Assembly (NCBI GenBank): GCA_029465975.1
Contig: CM055742.1
Span: 4,821,932-4,885,931 of the forward strand
DNA length: 64,000 nt
DNA from: Dallia pectoralis
Taxonomy: Eukaryota > Chordata > Actinopteri > Esociformes > Umbridae
Reading direction: 5' to 3'
The translations under genes were made by a program, and so were the position numbers. Below, piece by piece: positions 1 through 12,219 of the stretch. The notes beneath the pieces are model-generated. The model made no database searches. It was not told the origin of the DNA and saw only the letters and a list, made by a program, of their open reading frames with translations. Each line of letters opens with the position of its first letter. Within the stretch, counting starts at the first letter, position 1.

Positions 1-3000
1 TGCCTCCTGACCCGTCTCCCGGCCCTGCCTCCTGACCCGTCTCCTCCGGCCCTGCCTGCTGACCCGTCTCCCGGCCCTGCCTCCTGACCCGTCTCTGCCT
101 GGTCGACCTCTAGACCTGCACCCTCCTGTCCGACCTCCAGACACGCTCCCGCCGGGTAGACCTCCAGACACGCTCCCGCCGGGTAGACCTCCAGACACGC
201 TCCCGCCGGGTAGACCTCCAGACACGCTCCCGCCGGGTAGACCTCCAGACACGCTCCCGCCGGGTAGACCTCCAGACACGCTCCCGCCGGGTAGACCTCC
301 AGACACGCTCCCGCCGGGTAGACCTCCAGACACGCTCCCGCCGGGTAGACCTCCAGACACGCTCCCGCCGGGTAGACCTCCAGACACGCTCCCGCCGGGT
401 AGACCTCCTGACCCGCCTCCTCCGGCCCTGCCTGCTGACCCGTCTCCCCCGGCCCTGCCTCCTGACCCGTCTCCCCCGGCACTGCCTCCTGACCCGTCTC
501 CCCCGGCCCTGCCTCCTGACCCGTCTCCCGGCACTGCCTCCTGACCCGTCTCCTCCGGCCCTGCCTCCTGACCCGTCTCCCGGCCCTGCCTCCTGACCCG
601 CTCCCGCCGGGTCGACCTCCAGACCCGCCCCCGCCGGGTCGACCTCCAGACCCGCTCCCGCCGGGTAGACCTCCAGACACGCTCCCGCCGGGTAGACCTC
701 CAGACACGCTCCCGCCGGGTAGACCTCCAGACACGCTCCCGCCGGGTAGACCTCCTGACCCGCCTCCCGGCACTGCCTCCTGACCCGTCTCCTCCGGCCC
801 TGCCTCCTGACCCGTCTCCTCCGGCCCTGCCTCCTGACCCGTCTCCCCCGGCACTGCCTCCTGACCCGTCTCCTCCGGCCCTGCCTCCTGACCCGTCTCC
901 CCCGGCACTGCCTCCTGACCCGTCTCCTCCGGCCCTGCCTCTGACCCGTCTCCTCCGGCCCTGCCTCTGACCCGTCTCCCCGGCCCTGCCTCCTGACCCG
1001 TCTCCTCCGGCCCTGCCTGCTGACCCGTCTCCCCGGCCCTGCCTCCTGACCCGTCTCCCCCGGCACTGCCTCCTGACCCGTCTCTGCCTGGTCGACCTCT
1101 AGACCTGCACCCTCCTGTCCGACCTCCAGACACGCTCCCGCCGGGTAGACCTCCAGACACGCTCCCGCCGGGTAGACCTCCTGACCCGCTCCCGCCGGGT
1201 AGACCTCCTGACCCGCTCCCGCCGGGTAGACCTCCTGACCCGCTCCCGCCGGGTCGACCACCTGAACCACCGTCGTCGCCTGTCCGATCCCCTGATCCGT
1301 CTCCGCCGGTCCGGTCCCCTGACCTGCATCCGCCGGTCCGGTCCCCTGACCTGCATCCACCAGACCGGGCTCCAGGCCCGTCTCTGTGCCCTGACCCGTC
1401 TCCCGGCCCTGCCTCCTGACCCGTCTCCTCCGGCCCTGCCTCCTGACCCGTCTCTGCCTGGTCGACCTCTAGACCTGCACCCTCCTGTCCGACCTCCAGA
1501 CACGCTCCCGCCGGGTAGACCTCCAGACACGCTCCCGCCGGGTAGACCTCCAGACACGCTCCCGCCGGGTGGGCCTCCTGACCCGCTCCCGCCGGGCTGG
1601 GCCTCCTGACCCGCCTCCTCCGGCCCTGCCTGCTGACCCGTCTCCCGGCACTGCCTCCTGACCCGTCTCCTCCGGCCCTGCCTCCTGACCCGTCTCCCGG
1701 CCCTGCCTCCTGACCCGTCTCCCGGCACTGCCTCCTGACCCGTCTCCTCCGGCCCTGCCTCCTGACCCGTCTCCCGGCACTGCCTCCTGACCCGTCTCTG
1801 CCTGGTCGACCTCTAGACCTGCACCCTCCTGTCCGACCTCCAGACACGCTCCCGCCGGGTCGACCACCTGAACCACCGTCGTCGCCTGTCCGATCCCCTG
1901 ATCCGTCTCCGCCGGTCCGGTCCCCTGACCTGCATCCACCAGACCGGGCTCCAGGCCCGTCTCTGTGCCCTGACCCGTCTCTGCCTGGTCGACCTCTAGA
2001 CCTGCACCCTCCTGTCCGACCTCCAGACACGCTCCCGCCGGGTAGACCTCCTGACCCGCTCCCGCCGGGTAGACCTCCAGACACGCTCCCGCCGGGTAGA
2101 CCTCCAGACACGCTCCCGCCGGGTAGACCTCCAGACACGCTCCCGCCGGGTAGACCTCCTGACCCGCCTCCTCCGGCCCTGCCTGCTGACCCGTCTCCCG
2201 GCACTGCCTCCTGACCCGTCTCCCCGGCCCTGCCTCCTGACCCGTCTCCCGGCACTGCCTCCTGACCCGTCTCCCGGCCCTGCCTCCTGACCCGTCTCCC
2301 CCGGCACTGCCTCCTGACCCGTCTCTGCCTGGTCGACCTCTAGACCTGCACCCTCCTGTCCGACCTCCAGACACGCTCCCGCCGGGTAGACCTCCTGACC
2401 CGCTCCCGCCGGGTAGACCTCCAGACACGCTCCCGCCGGGTGGGCCTCCTGACCCGCTCCCGCCGGGTAGACCTCCTGACCCGCTCCCGCCGGGTAGACC
2501 TCCAGACACGCTCCCGCCGGGTAGACCTCCAGACACGCTCCCGCCGGGTAGACCTCCTGACCCGCTCCCGCCGGGCTGGGCCTCCTGACCCGCTCCCGCC
2601 GGGCTGGGCCTCCTGACCCGCTCCCGCCGGGTAGACCTCCAGACACGCTCCCGCCGGGTAGACCTCCAGACACGCTCCCGCCGGGTAGACCTCCAGACAC
2701 GCTCCCGCCGGGTGGGCCTCCTGACCCGCTCCCGCCGGGTAGACCTCCTGACCCGCTCCCGCCGGGTAGACCTCCTGACCCGCTCCCGCCGGGTAGACCT
2801 CCTGACCCGCTCCCGCCGGGTAGACCTCCAGACACGCTCCCGCCGGGTAGACCTCCAGACACGCTCCCGCCGGGTGGGCCTCCTGACCCGCTCCCGCCGG
2901 GTAGACCTCCAGACACGCTCCCGCCGGGTAGACCTCCAGACACGCTCCCGCCGGGTAGACCTCCAGACACGCTCCCGCCGGGTAGACCTCCAGACACGCT

Positions 3001-4536
3001 CCCGCCGGGTGGGCCTCCTGACCCGCTCCCGCCGGGTAGACCTCCTGACCCGCTCCCGCCGGGTAGACCTCCTGACCCGCTCCCGCCGGGTAGACCTCCA
3101 GACACGCTCCCGCCGGGTAGACCTCCTGACCCGCCTCCCGGCACTGCCTCCTGACCCGTCTCCCGGCACTGCCTCCTGACCCGTCTCCCGGCACTGCCTC
3201 CTGACCCGTCTCCCGGCACTGCCTCCTGACCCGTCTCCTCCGGCCCTGCCTGCTGACCCGTCTCCCGGCACTGCCTCCTGACCCGTCTCCTCCGGCCCTG
3301 CCTGCTGACCCGTCTCCCGGCCCTGCCTCCTGACCCGCCTCCTCCGGCCCTGCCTGCTGACCCGTCTCCCGGCACTGCCTCCTGACCCGTCTCCCCCGGC
3401 ACTGCCTCCTGACCCGTCTCCCGGCACTGCCTCCTGACCCGTCTCCCGGCACTGCCTCCTGACCCGTCTCCCCCGGCACTGCCTCCTGACCCGTCTCCCC
3501 CGGCACTGCCTCCTGACCCGCCTCCCGGCACTGCCTCCTGACCCGTCTCCTCCGGCCCTGCCTGCTGACCCGTCTCCCGGCCCTGCCTCCTGACCCGTCT
3601 CCTCCGGCCCTGCCTCCTGACCCGTCTCCCGGCCCTGCCTCCTGACCCGTCTCCTCCGGCCCTGCCTGCTGACCCGTCTCCCGGCCCTGCCTCCTGACCC
3701 GTCTCCCGGCCCTGCCTCCTGACCCGTCTCCCGGCCCTGCCTCCTGACCCGTCTCCCGGCCCTGCCTCCTGACCCGTCTCCTCCGGCCCTGCCTCCTGAC
3801 CCGTCTCCTCCGGCCCTGCCTCCTGACCCGTCTCCTCCGGCCCTGCCTCCTCGGCCACCTGAACCGTGTCCTCCGGCACGGCCACCTGAACCGTGTCCTC
3901 CGGCACGGCCACCTGAACCGTGTCCTCCGGCACGGCCACCTGAACCGTGTCCTCCGGCACGGCCACCTGAACCGTGTCCTCCGGCACGGCCACCTGAACC
4001 GTGTCCTCCGGCACGGCCACCTGACCCGTCTCCTCCGGCCCTGCCTCCTGACCCGTCTCCTCCGGCCCTGCCTCCTGACCCGTCTCCTCCGGCCCTGCCT
4101 GCTGACCCGTCTCCCCCGGCCCTGCCTCCTGACCCGTCTCCCCCGGCACTGCCTCCTGACCCGTCTCTGCCTGGTCGACCTCTAGACCTGCACCCTCCTG
4201 TCCGACCTCCAGACACGCTCCCGCCGGGTAGACCTCCAGACACGCTCCCGCCGGGTAGACCTCCTGACCCGCTCCCGCCGGGTAGACCTCCTGACCCGCT
4301 CCCGCCGGGTAGACCTCCTGACCCGCTCCCGCCGGGTCGACCACCTGAACCACCGTCGTCGCCTGTCCGATCCCCTGATCCGTCTCCGCCGGTCCGGTCC
4401 CCTGACCTGCATCCGCCGGTCCGGTCCCCTGACCTGCATCCACCAGACCGGGCTCCAGGCCCGTCTCTGTGCCCTGACCCGTCTCTCAGTCCTCCCTGTC
4501 CTTGTGTTTTGGGGGCTTCGGGAGCCGCGCCTTTAA
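1..4536 (+). repeat. 27-bp GC-rich minisatellite, expanded Pro-rich tail of a Ty3/Gypsy polyprotein
   Basis: The whole stretch is built from 27-bp units of a few types: cctccagacacgctcccg-, cctcctgacccgctcccg-, cctcctgacccgtctcctc-, and a gacctgcatccgccggtc- type. On the plus strand each type encodes nine Pro-rich residues (PPDTLPPGR, PPDPLPPGR, PPDPSPPAL, DLHPPVRSP). Many 25- and 26-bp variants, for example those with tctcccggcc, break this frame, so no intact protein remains. The last unit runs into a short tail ending FWGLREPRL and a TAA at 4534-4536, followed at once by a purine tract and an LTR. That order is what the 3' end of a fish Gypsy pol gene looks like. I infer the array grew from a Pro-rich C-terminal repeat. 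The 5' part of the element lies outside the window. Confidence 0.75.
3853..4022 (+). repeat. Homogeneous sub-block of the 27-bp array
   Basis: About six nearly identical 27-bp units beginning cacctgaaccgtgtcctcc. They differ from the flanking unit types, which suggests a recent local amplification. Length stays a multiple of three, so the Pro-rich frame is kept within the block. Confidence 0.75.
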
Positions 4537-4547
4537 GTGGGGGATTC
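4537..4547 (+). other. Polypurine tract of the Gypsy element
   Basis: The purine-rich run gtgggggatt lies between the pol-like TAA stop and the TG that starts the LTR. This is the usual plus-strand primer position in Ty3/Gypsy elements. It fixes the element's orientation as plus. Confidence 0.65.
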
Positions 4548-4998
4548 TGTAAGGGACAGAGTCCTGTCCTCCCACTCTATGGTGGTGATAACACCTCCCC
4601 CGCATCCGGAGAGAGGGAAAATTAGGGACTTGTTCGTTCACCTGTGTTTTTGTCCGCACCTGTGTTGTGTTTGCTCATTAGTCCCTGTATTTAGTTCTGT
4701 CGTTTCCTGTTTTCAGTGTCGGTCATTGTTAAGGTATGTTTCTCTTGTTTTACGTTTGCTGGTCCTGTTATGTATTGCGTGATTATTCTGGTGTTCTGCG
4801 TTTAGTATGTTCTGTCTCACTAAGGGGAGGTTTTGTTAATTATGTTGTTCTTCTGTGTTTGTGTTAAGTGTTAGGTTTGTCTTATTAAGTCCCCAGTTCT
4901 AGTGCCTGTCTTGCCTGTCCTGGAAGTAATAAAGCCATTGTTTTGAGAAGCGCTCTGCGTTTGTGTTCCCTACCTGCTTGAAAGCCCGAACCCTGACA
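4548..4998 (+). mobile_element. 3' LTR of a Ty3/Gypsy-type retrotransposon
   Basis: The 451-bp segment starts tgtaagggacag and ends ccctgaca, giving the TG...CA ends of an LTR. It follows directly on a polypurine tract. Near its end it carries an AATAAA (in gtaataaagcc, about 4928) followed by a T-rich stretch, as expected for the retroelement poly(A) site. The matching 5' LTR and the target duplication lie outside the window, so the outer ends are inferred from termini alone. Confidence 0.7.
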
Positions 4999-6747
4999 CT
5001 CAGTAGGTCTTCTGTCGGGTTTGGACCGGTTGGGATGGCATTCGGAGCCCTTGGGCGCTATTTGCATTGTCTATATATATTTTTATATATTTATTTATTT
5101 TATTACACTTTTATTACACTTTTTTCCCCTTGTTTATTTTGGTTTGCCTTTTTTTCTTTTCTCTTTTGCATCTCAAATGTTTTTCATTCTGCATAGATTC
5201 AAATGAATAAATAAAAACTGGATTCGCTCTAATGCTGTTCTCACAACATGATTTCTGACTTCTACTTACAATATGCATCAGGAGGCAGAATTATATTCAG
5301 GCATTGTGGACAGATATTTGCCAGAGAGTCTTTGCTTCCCCTGTGGATTACAATGTATCTTCCAGCTAGCGGCGTGTTCTACCGCCGTGTGATTGGTCAA
5401 TGATAGGCAGAGGGAGTGGCATTTAAGAGCCTCCGCCCAGTTTCATTAAAAACTAATGGGCTGCCCCACACTTTGCCCCGCCCCTCTGTGTGTTTTCTAA
5501 GAACGTCTCTACGTATCAATTATGATTGGGCGGACCAATTACTCAACCAATTACTTTTCCTCTGTGAGCTAAAGATCTGGTAAATGTGCACACGTGTCTG
5601 CTTTTTTAAAATGTGTCATGGCAACTGGACCATAGATATGGCATTGCTAATAAAACATTCCTTCTTCTAGCGATTTTAAATGCCTCCTTGTATTACAACT
5701 GCTGTACGAAGCAAAATTCATTTTCCTAAGGTCACAAGAAATTAGTAACCGTGGTACTTAATAGTTAGTAAGTGAATAAGTTCAAATGTGCAATCGATTT
5801 GCCGTTCTACCGGGTCTAAATGTACCACACATTCAACACAGTATTTTCAAGAAATAACGAAAGAACCGACTTCCGGTTTGATGCCAACATAGTAATGGCC
5901 GGGGAGTGTTTCCACGATGCTCAGATCTTCGCAAATCTACTGTAATGACGGAACGGTGTGTGACATTTAAATGTATATGAGATCCAAGTAAAGATACTAC
6001 AAGTACTTTATTATTTTTCCTCTGAACTTCCTCTGTAAAAACACACCTACAGTACCTACACACCTTTTGTGTGGTCTTGTGTTCTCGTCAGCCAATATAT
6101 GGAAAACTTGACCTATATATCCCAGTCAATAAAAGAAAGATAATATAGTAATTATTTTTATGCCTCCCTTTCTGTGTTCATCTTTTCATTTGGCCCAGGC
6201 ATTGATACACGGTCTCAAGGGAGACGTTACGTTTTCGGAGAAGCTATCTTCACACGACAACAAAGCACCAGAACTCCCCGAAGGAATATGAGAGATGTTA
6301 TTGCGGTTCCTGGAGATGAAGCAATATGGACGCCTCAGACATCAAATATTTGTCTTCAATAAGACGGGTCACATTGCTCATTCAACAGCTGTCTAGCTTA
6401 GGCAGGGGACAGTGTTTGTCATGACTGTAAGCGAGAAGTTGCGTCTCTGTCTCTCGCAGTTCATAGCTGGAGACCGTCTGCCAAATAATATAGTGTTGTA
6501 ATCGTATAGTGACAACTGTAGTGCTGTTTCAATACGTTTTTCAAAACTATATTGTATCTTTATCTGAATTCTTATGATCAAATCAGTTGTTATCGATCTC
6601 ATCAGTCATGAGGAGTTGGTGAGCAATACAGAGACAGGCATTTTTTTAAGGTGTTATGTCGTTTTGTACCTTAGGGAGATTGACAGAAACAGATGTTAGT
6701 CTTCATTCTGTTCAACAGATCAGGACAACAGCTCCATCTAGTGTTGA
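4999..6747. other. Non-coding stretch, nothing recognised
   Basis: AT-leaning sequence with short chance open frames only. There are T-rich runs at 5080-5170 and a few CCAAT-like motifs (attggtca near 5392, accaatta near 5535). I see no repeat family or exon here. Confidence 0.5.
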
Positions 6748-6835
6748 TTGTGTGTGTGTGTGTGTGTTTACATGTGGGGACCGGATTTACAAAGAAATAA
6801 ACCCGTTATAACAGGTCCCCACAAGGGGAATTGCA
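6748..6835. repeat. (GT)n tract plus a short dispersed-repeat fragment
   Basis: About ten GT units are followed by tttacatgtggggaccgg and, 45 bp later, aacaggtccccacaaggg. The tgtggggacc / ggtccccaca pair is an inverted repeat common in fish genomes. I read it as a small remnant of a dispersed element; the family is not identified. Confidence 0.45.
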
Positions 6836-6906
6836 ATTTGGCGGTTAGATTTTTAGATTTTGAGAAAAACGCACAGGTGGACATAATGTCAGAAATGGAA
6901 TAACAT

Positions 6907-7296
6907 TTAGGTATTGTGGGTAACATAGTGTTAGGTATTATGGATAACATAGTGTTAGGTATTATGGGTAACATAGTGTTAGGCATTATGGGTAACATAG
7001 TGTTAGGCATTATGGGTAACATAGTGTTAGGTATTATGGGTAACATAGTGTTAGGTATTATGGGTAACATAGTGTTAGGTATTATGGGTAACATAGTGTT
7101 AGGTATTATGGGTAACATATAGTGTTAGGTATTATGGGTAACATAGTGTTAGGTATTATGGGTAACATAGTGTTAGGTATTATGGGTAACATAGTGTTAG
7201 GTATTATGGGTAACATAGTGTTAGGCATTATGGGTAACATAGTGTTAGGTATTATGGGTAACATAGTGTTAGGTATTATGGGTAACATAGTGTTAA
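6907..7296 (+). repeat. 24-bp minisatellite, about 16 copies
   Basis: The unit ttaggtattatgggtaacat plus agtg is repeated nearly perfectly, with C/T variants (ggcatt or ggtatt) and one unit with a 2-bp insertion near 7119. Because 24 is a multiple of three, both strands show open frames (MGNIVLGI and MLPIIPNT). These are by-products of the period and not genes. Confidence 0.95.
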
Positions 7297-8116
7297 GCAG
7301 TAGAGCTAAACCACTAAAGACTTAACAGTGAGCTCATTGAGTTCGAGGTTCAATGTTCACATACTGTTTTAGTATAATTTATTAGTTTAAAAAATCCCCA
7401 AACTCTCCCAACAGGGGGGAGGTAGAATACCTAATCACCCCATCGGTCGTGTAGACACGTGCGTGCGTTACATACATACGTGCACGTGCCAATGTGATCC
7501 TGGGTAAAGTAGGCTACCGCAAACGTGGGAGATCTAAATAACGTCTAGTCTCTTTCCAACTCTCAGCGACGATATCAGTTCATCCACCCAGCTCTTCTAT
7601 TTCCCTTTGTGGTGCGGCTCACTCGTGTAACGACCATATATACTCCTCAGAGACTTAATTAGATTGTACTTGTCAGCGTAGGATCGTTGCGAGCCTCGTT
7701 GCCAAACATGTTATTACTTGTGGCCGTGGTGTTGCTTTGTTTTCCGACTAGATAACAGTATTTTATGCCGTACCGTATGTGGTCTGTGATGTATTCAGCT
7801 CGTTTATTTTTTAACAGGGGAAAAGGTTATGGCGTTGTTTCCCGCTTTTGATTAAAGGCTGTTATTGATCGTTCGGTTGTCGTCTTTTGCGGGGGTTTTT
7901 TACGACGGCTAAACTTTGTGGAACAATTTAACGAGACGCCTAAGAGTCCAGGAGTTTCCGCGGCTTTAGTCGTGTACAACACAGAGGACACGTAGAGAAC
8001 CGGATCTACGTCACTGCCCTTCGGATCGGTTCCACTGCCCTCCGGAGAACATGGAGCATAGCCGGCAAGGGCAAGTTACCACGACAACTCTCAACCGCGA
8101 GTGCCCTGTCGGTGCC
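7297..8116. other. Non-coding stretch, nothing recognised
   Basis: Mixed-composition unique-looking sequence. No exon with matching splice sites and no repeat family could be supported. Confidence 0.5.
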
Positions 8117-8198
8117 TGCATACGCCACCGCTAAATGCCTCCTGCATACGCCACCGCTAAATGCCTCCTGCATACGCCACCGCTAAATGCCTCCTGCA
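8117..8198 (+). repeat. 26-bp tandem repeat, three copies
   Basis: The unit tgcatacgccaccgctaaat plus gcctcc occurs three times with almost no divergence and then breaks off into tgcatcgcc. The near identity suggests a recent duplication. Confidence 0.9.
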
Positions 8199-9072
8199 TC
8201 GCCGTTTCTATTGCGTCCGGCCACTGAGACGGGATTTGTGGTCAAATGAAGCTGCGTGATATTTTTTTTATTATATTGCAGTCGGCGCCAAGCAGAGGAG
8301 GATTGTAAATGCGTGTGTCCCAAATTGCACCCCCGTTGTCTACTTCTATGCGTACTACTTCTACGGTCCCCGGGCAGATAAGGTGCGATGTATGGGAAAT
8401 AGGGTGCCATATATCATTAGCACTTGTTTTTTTGCCGAGTGTCCTCTCTGGGAGTGCATAGCCAAGCGTGAAACGTCGTGAATAAATATATATTAATGAG
8501 CGCACATAACCGAGTGGTGTTTGACTTCACATTCAATTATCCGGGAGCAGGGTTTTTTTACAGCGGCAAAAACAACTAATTAAAGGTGAGACCTCCCTCT
8601 AGTGAACTGGATGAAGGGATATGAATACACTGGGCGAGAGGAGATTTGTCTACATACAACGGACGCCGATGGAGTTAAATGTGAATTAGATGTCAAAACA
8701 GTGGGATAGTCTAATTGAAATGCCTGCGCTGATGCTCAAAGAACCATTTTTCCCTGGGAAATTCTCCATGTTACCCATGACTTCATGGCTGTGTATTCGC
8801 ACCACGCGCCGCACACGAAACGGTGGCCACGTGCGCACCCATACGTATGCAAATGTGCACTTTGCCTTCTCGTAGCCGCACGTATTCGCCGGCGAATGAA
8901 GTATTCACGCGGTTCGTTTGAATATTACATGAGTCGTATCCCGGAGTTATGTGACCTGCCGAACTACGACTCAACCCTCAGAGGGACTCGAAAACTGAGA
9001 GAGTGCGAGAGACACACACAAGTGCGCACGCACGCACACACACGCGCGTGCGACAGGGTGTTGGACATGCGT
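8199..9072. other. Non-coding stretch with an alternating purine-pyrimidine run
   Basis: No gene was found. At 9013-9053 there is a CA/CG run (acacacaagtgcgcacgcac onward) of almost strictly alternating pyrimidine and purine, a Z-DNA-prone type of sequence. Confidence 0.5.
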
Positions 9073-9476
9073 CGCTTGCTAAATTATTCGATGAGCCCTG
9101 ACTGAGGTCGCTTGTTTATTTATTCGATTAACCCAGACTGAGGTCGCTTGTTTAATTATTCGATGAGCCCAGACTGAGGTCGCTTGTTTAATTATTCAAT
9201 GAACCCTGACTGAGGTCGCTTGTTTAATTATTCGATGAGCCCAGACTGAGGTCGCTTGTTTAATTATTCAATGAACCCTGACTGAGGTCGCTTGTTTAAT
9301 TATTCGATGAACCCTGACTGAGGTCGCTTGTTTAATTATTCGATGAACCCTGACTGAGGTCGCTTGTTTAATTATTCAATGAACCCTGACTGAGGTCGCT
9401 TTTCTATTTATTCGATGAGCCCTGACTGAGGTCGCTTGTTTATTTATTCGATGAACCCTGACTGAGGTCGCTTGTT
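9073..9476 (+). repeat. 36-bp minisatellite, about 11 copies
   Basis: The unit begins cgcttgtttaattattcg and ends ctgactgaggt. Copies vary at a few positions (gagccc or gaaccc; ttcgat or ttcaat; taatta or tattta). The variants alternate in small blocks, consistent with unequal exchange. No coding role is apparent. Confidence 0.95.
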
Positions 9477-9802
9477 ACTGATTAGCGACAGCGTGCTGTT
9501 GGATTGTGGGTAATGCGGCGCTAACACGTATGTAAATCCACTGAATCTCTCACTTCACTGTGATGGGTATCGTGTTAATCTCCTGTGATATCAATTTACC
9601 ACAAGAGTATCATGCTGTGCATGTCATTTGGTCTTGAACAGCTAATATGATTGGTGGAAATATCTCGTCTCTAGTCAGGGCACTCATGTCTAGTGCTTGA
9701 CTGGAGTGTTTTCCATATCTGTTTAATTCATGTGTACACCGATCGTACCAGGCCTATTGCAATTGTTTGCAGCAGACGACTACAGAAAGATTACTACTAC
9801 TA

Positions 9803-10268
9803 CATACTACTGGCAGACTACTACTGTCAGACTACTACTGTCAGACTACTACTGTCAGACTACTACTGACAGACTACTACTGTCAGACTGCTACTGACAG
9901 ACTACTACTGTCAGACTACTACTGTCAGACTACTACTGACAGACTACTACTGTCAGACTACTACTGACAGACTACTACTGTCAGACTGCTACTGTCAGAC
10001 TACTACTGTCAGACTACTACTGACAGACTACTACTGTCAGACTACTACTGTCAGACTGCTACTGTCAGACTACTACTGTCAGACTACTACTGACAGACTA
10101 CTACTGTCAGACTACTACTGACAGGCTACTACTGTCAGACTACTACTGTCAGACTACTACTGACAGGCTACTACTGTCAGACTTGTACTGTCAGACTTGT
10201 AGTGGCAGACATCTGTGGCAGACTACTACTGTCAGACTTGTAGTGGCAGACATCTGTGGCAGGCTACT
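9803..10268 (+). repeat. 14-bp minisatellite, about 30 copies
   Basis: The unit is cagactactactgt, with a second form ending in ga and rarer forms cagactgctactgt and caggctactactgt. The last copies decay into cagacttgtactgt and cagacttgtagtgg. The 14-bp period is not a multiple of three, so the Leu/Tyr/Cys-rich open frames across it have no meaning. Confidence 0.95.
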
Positions 10269-12219
10269 CGTGCTATAAACTCAATAATTGAGTGTGTGCA
10301 TTGACTGCAACCAAATGCGTTCTGTAATTGTAGAATCAGTCTCCCCATTTCTCTCTCCAGTGCGAAACTGCTTAAATGCCGGAATATTATAGGTGTTTCA
10401 ATCGCTTGATAAAAACCAGAACAGCATCGATACGCTTCAGAGAACACGCCTCGACGTCGCCTGTCCCCAGTCAATGTGTTGAGAATCATAAAACCGTCAT
10501 GGTTTCTTCAACGACAGCAAGCCTTCCAAGACCTAATGCAGCCTAATGCAGTCCTAAAAACCCCACTCTAAGACCACCCGAGTTGACCTTTGATATGGGG
10601 TCAATCACAGGTGGAAGCCCGTGTTCCAACACGACTGTGGTCATCAATAAAAGGAAGCAATCACCTAAGGCCCTTTGTCACGCAACATTTTCCATTCAGT
10701 GAGTCAAATTGGGACGCAAGTATTGTGTCATTTGTTCTCCGGGGCTACCTTAATTTAATACTCTGCGTCGGTTCAAACATCTGAATACGTTCGACTGACG
10801 ATAAAAGCTGCAAAAATGAAAATCATCAGAAAGGGGTCTGTTACCGATCCACTTTAAATGAACCAATTAATAGTTCATATTGCGCACCTTTCAATTTTAA
10901 CAAGATGTCGGCATCCGTGTGTAACCTCATTGATTCTGATGGATCTGGGTACCAGAGGGGGGGGAGAGATGCACGTGGAACTCTTTGGTGACCAATTAGA
11001 CTGGGGCACTTGAGAGCTTGTGGATGCACATCAACCATTGCCCTCTTAATTAGGGCCTTCTATTGAATCCAGTGCTGTCTTTAAATCGTCGACCAATTAA
11101 GGAATTCAGTTACAGTACCGGCAATACCTGCGTTCCATTTTAATAAGGACCCATAAAACTTTGTGACACGGACGCTTTTTAGTTCTGTATCAAAGGCTTC
11201 GCCGTCGCCCCGCTCGTTAGGACCGAAAAAGTATTTTCGGACGATTTGTCCGGTCCGTTGTCATGGGAATAATGAGTGAAACGCGCGCTACGCTACGTGC
11301 GGTAAGTCGCCTTGTCCTTCGCCCACACCGAACGGGCATGCGCCCTCGTTATCGTTAGCATGTAGCCTAGTGGCCTAGCCGCAAATCACGGTCCCCATTG
11401 TGATTCTGTGGTCCTTTTGTTCCCCGCGATGTGTCCACAATGTGCCGTACGCGCGCCGCCGTAATTGCACTCATTAACATCTGTCTGGCAGTCTGAGTCC
11501 ACAAACAGACGGTAAATCCGGCCGCAATAATTACCGCCGAGCAATTAGGTGTAATTACGGAGTCCGTACAGCTGCGGCGAAAACGTTGCCGTGGGGGAGA
11601 AGACAGCGGTGGCACGGTGGGCGATGGCCGTGTGTGCCGTGCTCCCTGGCACAGGACCCAAGTCCATTACGGTAGTGATGCGGTAATTGATCTCTATGTT
11701 TTCTCGTCCGGGACGTGCTCGTTAAAGGAAGGCTAGAGGTCGGCGCTTTGCCCACTCTGTCTTACTCTCATGCCGCCATCGCGGTGTCACAAGCTTCGGC
11801 CAACTGCCCCGGTGAAGTGCGCGGTTCACTGTGTACGCACAATTGTGATGAGATTGTACGACCGTAGCCTCTAATTGAGGTTTATACAGGCTTTTAAAGT
11901 GTTCTTTCTCATTGCCGGAGATGTCCTGCTGAGAGGAAGAAAGGGGAAGAAATTGGGAAGTGGATGAGAAAGATGTAATCGTTCATTGTCCCACGCCCTC
12001 CTTTGCCAAAGAGCCTTATCTGATTGGATGAGAGTAAACTCTCAACGGCTTTGATCATTCACCCTGACATGGATGTCTTTTCTAAATACGATGGGGCTTC
12101 TCTCCCAGGTTTATGACTGACATTGCTCGCTCTGCTCTTTGAAGAGGTAAACTGGGGATGAACTGGTTGAAGTCTGTTTCCACCGATCTAAACACAGAGA
12201 CATTAAAATATCACAGATA
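10269..12219. other. Non-coding stretch, nothing recognised
   Basis: Unique-looking DNA with an 11.2-11.8 kb part that is richer in CpG (for example gaaacgcgcgctacgc near 11280). I see no exon with splice sites or a start that I would defend. Confidence 0.45.

Noticed and set aside
2712..3179. Plus-strand open frame of 155 codons (LLTRSRRVD repeats)
   Set aside because: It is an off-frame reading of the 27-bp unit; the frame matching the element tail is the Pro-rich one.
110..4443. Minus-strand open frames of up to 924 codons over the 27-bp array
   Set aside because: Three minus frames are open over the same DNA because the unit rarely contains CTA, TCA or TTA. The predicted products are Arg/Gly or Ala/Gly-rich simple repeats that switch frame at each 25-bp unit, and the retroelement runs on the plus strand.
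6768..7325. Open frames on both strands over the 24-bp repeat
   Set aside because: A period divisible by three keeps all stop-free frames open; there is no start context, splice site or homology.
7300..7360. Possible tRNA-like B box (gagttcgaggttcaatg)
   Set aside because: No A box at proper distance and no cloverleaf could be drawn.
9073..10268. CRISPR-like look of regular repeats
   Set aside because: Units are contiguous with no unique spacers; the genome is a vertebrate and there are no cas genes.
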